Shown: in pieces, positions 57,610 through 64,000 of the stretch | Layout of the letters: the number at the start of each line of letters is the position of its first letter | How positions within the stretch are numbered: the first letter of the stretch is position 1 | NCBI GenBank assembly: GCA_016840095.1 | Contig: JAEOSZ010000026.1 | Coordinates: forward strand, 17,920-81,919 | Direction: 5' to 3' | Source: Candidatus Heimdallarchaeota archaeon | GTDB lineage: Archaea > Asgardarchaeota > Heimdallarchaeia > Heimdallarchaeales > Heimdallarchaeaceae | DNA length: 64,000 nucleotides | Position numbers and translations under genes: made by a program | The notes under the pieces: generated by a model | The model's input: the letters and a program-made list of their open reading frames with translations, nothing else | Databases searched by the model: none | Told to the model about the DNA's origin: nothing

Positions 57610-57885
57610 ATGAGCGATGAGACCCTCGAACAAGTAGATGAAGCAGTACAGCTTTTGGAAAGAATAAGTGAGGATACAACAGTTCCAAGGAATATTAGAA
57701 GAGCAGCAACAAATTCGCTGGAAATAATAAGAGAACCAGATTCAGAATTAAGTTTAGCAGTTAAAGCTAACAATGCAATTGAAATCTTAGATGAAATTTC
57801 TCAAGATCCTAATTGCCCAGCTCATGCTAGAACCATGCTGTTGCAGATTATAACCCTGTTAGAAATTACTGATTTTGATTACTAA
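57610..57885 (+). CDS. UPF0147 family protein
   Basis: A 91-residue all-helical protein of the archaeal UPF0147 family, function unknown. The D-x-T-V-P-R-N-I-R-R-A-A segment near 27-38 and the repeat-like D-P-N-C-P-A-H-A-R-T near 69-78 form two similar halves (helix - P - helix). The ATG at 57610 gives the usual family length; an in-frame upstream ATG adds 12 residues. Confidence 0.88.
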   Translation: MSDETLEQVDEAVQLLERISEDTTVPRNIRRAATNSLEIIREPDSELSLAVKANNAIEILDEISQDPNCPAHARTMLLQIITLLEITDFDY

Positions 57886-57946
57886 TAAATCAAAACAAGT
57901 AGATTCTCCCTACCTTCTCTTTCTTTCTTTTTGATTTTTTATTGAA

Positions 57947-59173
57947 TTAGCTCTGATCCTTAATATCAGATTTTACTGATGTTCCAGGAGAAACAACACT
58001 TTTTGAAGCAATTTTTCTTCCGGGAAAAATCAGACAGTTAACACCTATTTCACAACAATCACCTATTATGGCTCCAAGTTTTGTAAGGCCTGTAGGAAGC
58101 GATTTATCTCCAACATTCATTTCTATTTCTTTTCTAGGTGTTTCAGTATTTACAGTAATAACTCCAGAAGAGAGGATGGTGTTTTTTCCAATAACGCTGT
58201 CTCCAACATAGCACAAACCAAAAATCTTTGCACCTTCAAATAGTATAGAATTTTTCACCTCACTTCCAAAACCTACTATGGCACCTTCACCTATTGAGCA
58301 ATGGTCTCGAACTAGAACGTTATTGCCTATGTAGCTGTTGGGACCAATATAGAGAGGACCATTAAGAACCGCACCTGCACAGATTTCAGTCCCACTTTCG
58401 ATTATAACAGAGTTTTTCAATTCAACATTGGCACCTATAATAACATCATTAGCTATTCTGGTTTCCTTTACTTTCGATAAAAGAAGTTTGTTTGCTTCGA
58501 TTATGTTCCATGGCTTTCCTACGTCTATCCACTCCTTTTCCCAGATAGCGGCAACTACCTTATCTCCTTTATCTATTCGATTATTGATAGCTTGACCTAA
58601 AGATGCACCATTTCTTATTTCTTCAAAGATTTCTGTTTTAATGATGAAGCATCCAGCGTCAACATATTTACTTCTGGATGACAATTCAGCTTTTTTAATT
58701 CCTGCCTTCTTTACCATACCCATTGGGTCGATTTCAACAATACCAAAATCACCAGTATCTCCTTGAAGAGTGAGAGTCATAGTCATATCAGATTGAGTAT
58801 TTTCAAAAGCATTGAGAGCCCTTTGAATTAACCCTTTTTCAGATACTATATCTCCAAATAAAAGCAGAAAACTAGATTCATCACTTGTGAACTCCTCTGC
58901 AGCCAGTATTGCAGCAACAATACCCTCCTCCGCTCCTTGGTCAGCATACTGGATAGAAACACCTAAGTCTTTACCCTTCTTAAAATAATTTCTAATTTGA
59001 TCTCCCTTATATCCTGTAACAATTAAAATCTCAGTCAAACCAACTTCCTTCAATTCTTTGATAAGATATTCAAGAATAGGCTTACCCAGAAGGGTAATCA
59101 TTGGTTTGGGTCTAGTTTGAGTGAGTGGAAAAAGATCAATACCTTTTCCACCTGCGAGTATTACTGCTTTCAT
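57947..59173 (-). CDS. GlmU-like nucleotidyl-/acyltransferase with altered signature
   Basis: A 408-residue two-domain protein. Residues 1-235 form a sugar-1-phosphate nucleotidyltransferase, and 245-395 a left-handed beta-helix of hexapeptide repeats. This is the layout of archaeal GlmU, which makes UDP-GlcNAc from GlcN-1-P. The signature loop reads G-G-K-G-I-D-L-F-P-L at 8-17, where an arginine is expected at position 13 and aspartate is found. R-P-K-P-M near 21-25 is intact. The nucleotidyl step may be weakened or altered. It lies next to glmS. Confidence 0.85.
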   Translation of the reverse strand: MKAVILAGGKGIDLFPLTQTRPKPMITLLGKPILEYLIKELKEVGLTEILIVTGYKGDQIRNYFKKGKDLGVSIQYADQGAEEGIVAAILAAEEFTSDESSFLLLFGDIVSEKGLIQRALNAFENTQSDMTMTLTLQGDTGDFGIVEIDPMGMVKKAGIKKAELSSRSKYVDAGCFIIKTEIFEEIRNGASLGQAINNRIDKGDKVVAAIWEKEWIDVGKPWNIIEANKLLLSKVKETRIANDVIIGANVELKNSVIIESGTEICAGAVLNGPLYIGPNSYIGNNVLVRDHCSIGEGAIVGFGSEVKNSILFEGAKIFGLCYVGDSVIGKNTILSSGVITVNTETPRKEIEMNVGDKSLPTGLTKLGAIIGDCCEIGVNCLIFPGRKIASKSVVSPGTSVKSDIKDQS

Positions 59174-59226
59174 TTTCTTTTACTCCTTTGTTTTTTCATA
59201 ATTATATTTCTTTTTAATAGGGAATT

Positions 59227-61053
59227 TTACAAAACCGTCACGCTCTTGGACAAGTTCCTAGGCATATCCGGCGATAGGTTTCTTCTTACTGCTGTATAAT
59301 ATGCTAGTAGCTGTAAAGGTATAACATAAGGTATTGTTGAGAACATCTCTGAATATCCTTGAGGTATTTCGAACTTCCATTTTGATAGTTCTTCTATTTC
59401 TCTATCTCCTTCTTCGATAACTACTGTTGCTGCTGCTCCTCTTGCTTTCATTTCCATAATATTCCCAATAATTCGATTGTGTGTATAATCTTGTGGTGTA
59501 ATGAAAACTACAGGATAATCTTCCTCAACAAGAGCAATTGGTCCATGTTTTGATTCTCCAGCTGGATATGATTCACTATGAATGTAAGCTATTTCTTTCA
59601 TTTTCAAAGCTCCTTCATTTGCCGTTTGAAGATTCAGTCCTCTTCCCAAATAGAAACTACTATTCTTCTTCGCAAACCAAGAAGCTACGTGATTGGCTCT
59701 TGCTTCATTTCTAACTATAGTTTGCTTAACTATGTTTGGAATTTGTTGATAGAGTTTTCGAGCTTCAGAATATTCAGAATTGTTGATTTCACCAGAAAGT
59801 TTACCAAGCTCTAAACCTATATCCCACATTGCAATAGTTTGAGCAGTGTAAGTTTTTGTGGCTGCTACACCTATTTCTGGGCCTGCATACAAATATAATA
59901 CTTCATCAGAATGTCGAGTAATTGTACTTCCTATAACATTTACAGCTGAAAGAATTGAGGCTCCCTGTTCTTTAGCACTTTTGATTGCCATTATAGTATC
60001 CATGGTTTCCCCACTCTGACTCACTGGCAAAATGATTGTATCTTCATCAATCAAACTGTTAACTGATTCAAACTCAGAAGCAATAATTGAACTACTAGAT
60101 TTTTTCGCAAATCTTCTAATGAGGTGCTCACCTGTTAGTGTGGAATAATGAGCTGTGCCTGCTGCTAGAAGAAAAATCTTCTCTGCATTATAGATTTTTT
60201 CAGCTATTCTTGTTAGTGAGGGCTGTTTTATTCTAACATAATCAGCTAGAGAGTGAGGTTGCTCATGTATCTCTTTTAACATGAAATGTGGGAAACCTGC
60301 TTTTTGTGCCATTTCTGGTTTCCATGAAACTATGTGTGGTTTTCTAATTACCTTTTCTAAGGTGTTGAAATTAATGATATCATAACCTTCTGAAGTTAGC
60401 GTAACAAATTCATCATCATGAAGTAGAACTACCTTTCTAGTTTTATTAAGGAATGCAGGAATATCTGATGCACAAAACATTCTATCAGTATTAATTCCAA
60501 TTACGAGAGGACTATCACGCTTCGCACAATAGATTCTATCTGGATTTAAATTTGATACAACACATATTGCAAATGTGCCTTCAAGTCTTTTAACAACTTG
60601 AATAATGGCTTCTTTTAATGCCAAACCTTCCTTCTTCACTTGTTGTTCAATCATGTGGGGAATAATTTCTGTATCTGTTTCTGATTGAAACACATGTCCC
60701 TGTTCCAATAATTCCTCTTTAAGTCTCTGAAAATTTTCTATAATTCCATTATGAATTACTGATATGTCCCCACTACAATCAACATGGGGATGTGCATTTT
60801 CTTTGCTGGGTGGACCATGAGTTGCCCAGCGTGTGTGCCCTATAGCTATTTTCCCTTTAATACTATTAACATCAATCCTTTCAGAAACCTCTGAAATTTT
60901 TCCTTGATCTTTGGTTATTATAACCTTATTATCATAAATAGAAGCAATTCCAACACTATCGTAACCTCTGTATTCGAGTTTGGTTAGCGCTTCAATAATG
61001 GCCTTTCCTATCTTTGTTTCTTGCTTCTGAACTATTCCAACAATCCCACACAT
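59227..61053 (-). CDS. glmS: Glucosamine-6-phosphate synthase GlmS
   Basis: A 608-residue glutamine:fructose-6-phosphate amidotransferase. M-C-G-I-V-G starts the glutaminase domain; Cys2 becomes the N-terminal nucleophile, so the ATG at 61053 is used. S-Q-S-G-E-T-M-D near 347-354 is in the first SIS domain and the C-terminus ends with the usual N-L-S-K-S-V-T-V-L. The first enzyme of UDP-GlcNAc synthesis, between GlmU-like and PGI/PMI genes, all leftward. Confidence 0.97.
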   Translation of the reverse strand: MCGIVGIVQKQETKIGKAIIEALTKLEYRGYDSVGIASIYDNKVIITKDQGKISEVSERIDVNSIKGKIAIGHTRWATHGPPSKENAHPHVDCSGDISVIHNGIIENFQRLKEELLEQGHVFQSETDTEIIPHMIEQQVKKEGLALKEAIIQVVKRLEGTFAICVVSNLNPDRIYCAKRDSPLVIGINTDRMFCASDIPAFLNKTRKVVLLHDDEFVTLTSEGYDIINFNTLEKVIRKPHIVSWKPEMAQKAGFPHFMLKEIHEQPHSLADYVRIKQPSLTRIAEKIYNAEKIFLLAAGTAHYSTLTGEHLIRRFAKKSSSSIIASEFESVNSLIDEDTIILPVSQSGETMDTIMAIKSAKEQGASILSAVNVIGSTITRHSDEVLYLYAGPEIGVAATKTYTAQTIAMWDIGLELGKLSGEINNSEYSEARKLYQQIPNIVKQTIVRNEARANHVASWFAKKNSSFYLGRGLNLQTANEGALKMKEIAYIHSESYPAGESKHGPIALVEEDYPVVFITPQDYTHNRIIGNIMEMKARGAAATVVIEEGDREIEELSKWKFEIPQGYSEMFSTIPYVIPLQLLAYYTAVRRNLSPDMPRNLSKSVTVL

Positions 61054-61160
61054 AAGCAACACTTGATGTTTTTAACTGCTTTTTACTCTAAATAAGTAAA
61101 AATGATTTCCTTATTAAAACTTTCTGTTGGATAACATGTGAAAAGGCAGTTTAGGGAGAT

Positions 61161-62258
61161 TTAACTCAATTCTTTTTCTATTATATCCTGAAGGTTTAAT
61201 TTCTTCTTTAACACTCCCTTTAGGTTATCAATACTTGGTGTAATAGATGGATCTACTTCATGCAACACTGCTAGATATATGCTTGTTATATCTATCAAAT
61301 ATGTTAAACTGATTTGTTTGGCTAATTTAGATTGACCTTGAGGATAGAGTTCTAGAACCTTTTCTGTTTTTTGATTAACTATCTTTTTCAATTGCTCCAT
61401 CCTAATTTTGATAGGTTTTGGTTCGTTTTCATCTCTAAACAAAATTACTACGACATCATTTAGAACAACATTAGGATTATCCCATGCTACAATACCATTA
61501 TGGTTTTGTTCTGGAACTTCCTCACTTATTGCAATTACCTTGCTATTTTCATTAAGTTCTGATTTAGCTCTGTAAGATAGAGGTGAATAGATTGTATGTC
61601 CAACAAAAAGAGGTAATTTGTTAAATAAACCATAAGCAATTTCTTTGGCAAAATTTTCCTCAGTTTTCTTTTCAGGAGAGTATTCTTCTGATAATTTAGC
61701 TAAAATCTTTTCCGTTTCTTCAAAATCCTTACTCATATCATTAATGAGTTTGAGTTTTTCTAATATAGTTAGAAGTGATGTGTAAATTAAGGGTAAACCT
61801 GTTCTAGGTGGTATTCCTTCTTTTATCTTTATGTGGGGAACTTTGGTCTTTTTAGCTAGTTTTTCCAAAAAACCTCCTGAAGAAATAGTAATAATCATAG
61901 TGTTTTTTGTATGTGCATCTTTGAAACAAGAGAGTGTTTCTTCTGTGTTACCAGAATAACTAACACATATGACTAGAGTTGATTTGTTACAGAAGGCAGG
62001 TAGATAATAATCTCTATTAACCAAAATTGGGATTTTGATATCAGATTTTAAAAGACTGCTAAGGTAGTCTCCTGCAATCGCTGAACCACCCATTCCACAA
62101 ATTACTATGTTGGAAGGCTCTTTGATGTTTTCAGGAAGAACAAACTCAAGGCTATTCTCTCTTGCTTCCTGAAATAGTGATGACCATTCCTTAAGAATTT
62201 CAAGTTGTTTGGATTTATCAATTTCAATAATATGGTTTTGCTCATCCAAATTTATCAT
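61161..62258 (-). CDS. Bifunctional phosphoglucose/phosphomannose isomerase
   Basis: A 365-residue double-SIS-domain isomerase of the archaeal PGI/PMI family, interconverting fructose-, glucose- and mannose-6-phosphates. Motifs are G-M-G-G-S-A-I-A-G-D-Y near 55-65, S-Y-S-G-N-T-E-E-T near 99-107, and E-x-P-E-Q-N-H-N near 246-253. The ATG at 62258 is chosen over a long upstream extension that would overlap the TrmB gene. It provides fructose-6-P to GlmS. Confidence 0.93.
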   Translation of the reverse strand: MINLDEQNHIIEIDKSKQLEILKEWSSLFQEARENSLEFVLPENIKEPSNIVICGMGGSAIAGDYLSSLLKSDIKIPILVNRDYYLPAFCNKSTLVICVSYSGNTEETLSCFKDAHTKNTMIITISSGGFLEKLAKKTKVPHIKIKEGIPPRTGLPLIYTSLLTILEKLKLINDMSKDFEETEKILAKLSEEYSPEKKTEENFAKEIAYGLFNKLPLFVGHTIYSPLSYRAKSELNENSKVIAISEEVPEQNHNGIVAWDNPNVVLNDVVVILFRDENEPKPIKIRMEQLKKIVNQKTEKVLELYPQGQSKLAKQISLTYLIDITSIYLAVLHEVDPSITPSIDNLKGVLKKKLNLQDIIEKELS

Positions 62259-62277
62259 AATTTTCACTTCCAAAAAA

Positions 62278-63090
62278 TTAGTTGAAGGAAACTTCTTCAC
62301 CTTTTGCCCACAAATGTTCAAAATTATTAGAAAATATCTCAATAATTCCTGAGTTAGAGGAGAAATGTGGTCGATAGACAAACTTCTCGTCTTTGACAGG
62401 AGAAACCCAAATAACGAAAACAACCTGCTCTTGATCTACCAATGTTCCTCGAGCTAGAACATTTCCTTCAGGAATACTTCGAACTTGAGCCCCTAAATCT
62501 AACAGATTTTTTGCAACATCCTTGGATTTAGAATCATCAATACTCATTATGACTCTAACTTTAACTCCCTTATCAAGTGCATCTTTAATCTCTTTTTTCA
62601 CATCATTGTACCAATAAAAGACATTTGTAAAGATAGATATCTCCTTTGCTCCATTTTTGATAATATTCTTAGTTTTTACTTGCATGTCTTCAAGAGAAGA
62701 ATATGCCTCTAGAAGCTCATCAGGTTTGATAATAAGCTTTGATTGATATTCTGGATCACTCAAAAGAGTCATAATCTCTTGTGAGGCTGTTGCCATCTTA
62801 TCAAGTTGATCGTGATATTCTTGTTCTCTATATCGGAGAAGGTTATCTAATCCTTTCTTTAGATTAATTGCTTCAAACCTCATCGGTCTTCCTGAAATAG
62901 TTCGAACTAAGCCTTTTTTCTCTAAACTGTCGATTGTATCGTAAATTCTTGGGGTTGGAATATCTGTTTGTTTGTGAATTTCTTCAGCAGTAGAAGATGA
63001 AAGTGCTACTAAAGTTATCAAAGTTTTAACTTCATATTGAGTTAAACCAAGGGCTTTCAACTTCAAGGTTAGTTCCTCAGTGTCAGACAT
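62278..63090 (-). CDS. TrmB-type transcriptional regulator
   Basis: A 270-residue regulator. An N-terminal winged helix is clear: L-G-L-T-Q-Y-E-V-K-T near 14-23 and T-P-R-I-Y-D-T-I-D near 46-54, the TrmB recognition helix. The C-terminal half has a PLD-like/sugar-sensing fold with K-V-R-V-I-M-S near 174-180. TrmB proteins control sugar uptake and metabolism in archaea. It lies 19 bases upstream of the PGI/PMI gene in the same direction and may regulate the amino-sugar genes that follow. Confidence 0.88.
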   Translation of the reverse strand: MSDTEELTLKLKALGLTQYEVKTLITLVALSSSTAEEIHKQTDIPTPRIYDTIDSLEKKGLVRTISGRPMRFEAINLKKGLDNLLRYREQEYHDQLDKMATASQEIMTLLSDPEYQSKLIIKPDELLEAYSSLEDMQVKTKNIIKNGAKEISIFTNVFYWYNDVKKEIKDALDKGVKVRVIMSIDDSKSKDVAKNLLDLGAQVRSIPEGNVLARGTLVDQEQVVFVIWVSPVKDEKFVYRPHFSSNSGIIEIFSNNFEHLWAKGEEVSFN

Positions 63091-63223
63091 GGTCTTTCTC
63101 CAGTTTCAAATCTATACGGAGAAATATATAAGTAAATCGTAAGAGTAGAAACAGAAAGTAAAATTAATTAACCAAAAGTTTAAAATGAAAACCACTAGCA
63201 CAGAAATGTAGCACACAAAACAA

Positions 63224-63301
63224 GGGGCAATGGTCTAGCCTGGTTATGACAACTCCCTTACACGGAGTAGGCCGGCGGTTCAAATCCGCTTTGCCCCACC
63301 A
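63224..63301 (+). tRNA. tRNA-Val (TAC)
   Basis: Acceptor GGGGCAA/TTGCCCC, anticodon stem ACTCC/GGAGT with loop CT-TAC-AC, T loop TTCAAAT, discriminator A and encoded CCA. No intron. Confidence 0.95.
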
Positions 63302-63372
63302 GTTTCTACACTATTTTTGTTCAATACCAGTCTTTAATTATTTTTAAAAGGTACTTTGTTTGGATAATTATA

Positions 63373-63924
63373 ATGAGTGCTGAAACTAATCTTGAGAACA
63401 TTACTTTAGGTGGAGGATGCTTCTGGTGTATAGAAGCTGTTTTTAGTGAATTAAAAGGTGTTCAAACAGCTGTATCGGGTTATTCAGGAGGAAAAGTTGT
63501 CAATCCAACATATGAACAGGTTTGTTCTGGAACTACTGGTCATGCCGAAGTTGTTCAAGTAAAATTCGATTCAGAAGTAATTTCATTTAAAGAAATACTT
63601 GAAGTGTTTTTTACAGTTCATGATCCAACTACTTTGAACCGTCAAGGTAATGATATTGGCAATCAATATAGATCTGCAATCTTTTATCATTCTGAGAATC
63701 AGAAACGAATAGCAAAAGAAGTAATTAATGAGTTGGAATTATCAAAGAAGTGGAGTAATCCAATAGTTACTGAACTAAAACCATTTGATAAATTCTATAA
63801 AGCAGAAGATTATCATCAGAATTATTTCAAACTCAATACTTCTCAACCGTACTGCAAGGTTGTAATTGAACCCAAAGTGAACAAATTTAGAAAATTATAT
63901 CTTAATCAATTGAAACAAGATTAG
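63373..63924 (+). CDS. msrA: Peptide methionine sulfoxide reductase MsrA
   Basis: A 183-residue enzyme repairing methionine-S-sulfoxide. The catalytic G-G-C-F-W-C (14-19, nucleophile C16) is intact, followed by G-Y-S-G-G near 36-40. The Y-H-Q-N-Y-F segment near 152-157 is also typical. No MsrB domain is fused. Independent gene after tRNA-Val. Confidence 0.96.
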   Translation: MSAETNLENITLGGGCFWCIEAVFSELKGVQTAVSGYSGGKVVNPTYEQVCSGTTGHAEVVQVKFDSEVISFKEILEVFFTVHDPTTLNRQGNDIGNQYRSAIFYHSENQKRIAKEVINELELSKKWSNPIVTELKPFDKFYKAEDYHQNYFKLNTSQPYCKVVIEPKVNKFRKLYLNQLKQD

Positions 63925-64000
63925 TTACTTGGTTTTCGCAAATTCTCTGATTTGGGAAATGTCATCAAATATCTGCAATTTTACTCCTTTGTTCCTTAGA
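63925..64000 (-). CDS. C-terminal end of a gene cut by the window edge
   Basis: Leftward from the window end an open frame encodes 24 residues ending in E-F-A-K-T-K and stopping at 63925-63927, directly abutting the msrA stop. Amphipathic G-V-K-L-Q-I-F-D-D-I looks like the end of an alpha/beta enzyme. The product cannot be named. Confidence 0.45.
   Translation of the reverse strand, partial: LRNKGVKLQIFDDISQIREFAKTK

Overview
The window is about 64 kb of AT-rich, gene-dense archaeal DNA. The information-processing genes are archaeal/eukaryotic in type: split RNA polymerase A'/A'', unsplit B, eL30, archaeal NusA, uS12, uS7, L10e-type uL16, eIF5A, Nob1 and FAU-1. A Rab/Ras-type small GTPase with a TIGVD switch I, and relatives of the eukaryotic proteins Sws1/ZSWIM7 and (more tentatively) PAC3/PAC4, point to an Asgard archaeon (Promethearchaeota). 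I cannot fix the lineage from sequence alone. No phage, insertion sequence, CRISPR array or rRNA operon is visible, and no stretch over about 300 bases lacks a gene.

Layout. 0-8 kb: eIF5A, uS12, two convergent exported membrane proteins and the rpoA1-rpoA2 pair. 8-13 kb: one-carbon genes (folD, glyA) around a possible proteasome-chaperone-like protein, an M55 peptidase and a UbiD-type decarboxylase. 13-25 kb: tRNA-Leu, a run for RNA modification/maturation and NAD kinase (phosphoesterase, NSUN6-like methylase, NadK, Nob1), an aminotransferase, an RHH-nucleotidyltransferase fusion, eL30-NusA, a SWIM protein, rpoB, a degenerate Hef-like helicase and SurE. 25-35 kb: PPDK and a tight five-gene operon of two SDRs, GcvPA-like, GcvPB-like and AcoX-like proteins. 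35-47 kb: lipid/membrane enzymes, a GHMP kinase with an MTA/SAH-type deaminase, family-4 UDG, GlmM, HAD, an MFS transporter and a Cys-nucleophile alpha/beta hydrolase. 47-57 kb: cyclophilin, intron-containing tRNA-Met, uL16-uS7, HIT, the small GTPase, an interrupted tRNA-His-like gene, two paralogous FKBP-like/TM/zinc-finger proteins, tRNA-Ser, FAU-1, DUF2797, a cysteine desulfurase and an epimerase. 57-64 kb: amino-sugar genes (GlmU-like, GlmS, PGI/PMI) beside a TrmB-type regulator, then tRNA-Val and MsrA.

How genes connect. PGI/PMI, GlmS, GlmM and the GlmU-like protein form a route from hexose phosphate to UDP-GlcNAc, but the GlmU-like protein lacks the usual signature arginine. FolD and GlyA form a folate C1 module. 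The RNA polymerase/ribosomal genes that sit together in many archaea are scattered here over about 50 kb. The observations most worth following are the GcvP-like/SDR/AcoX operon, the tandem FKBP-TM-zinc proteins, the Sws1-like and PAC3/4-like proteins, the tRNA-His-like gene with two apparent non-canonical introns, and an epimerase that seems to start at ATT. Family names come from reading motifs; no database search was possible.
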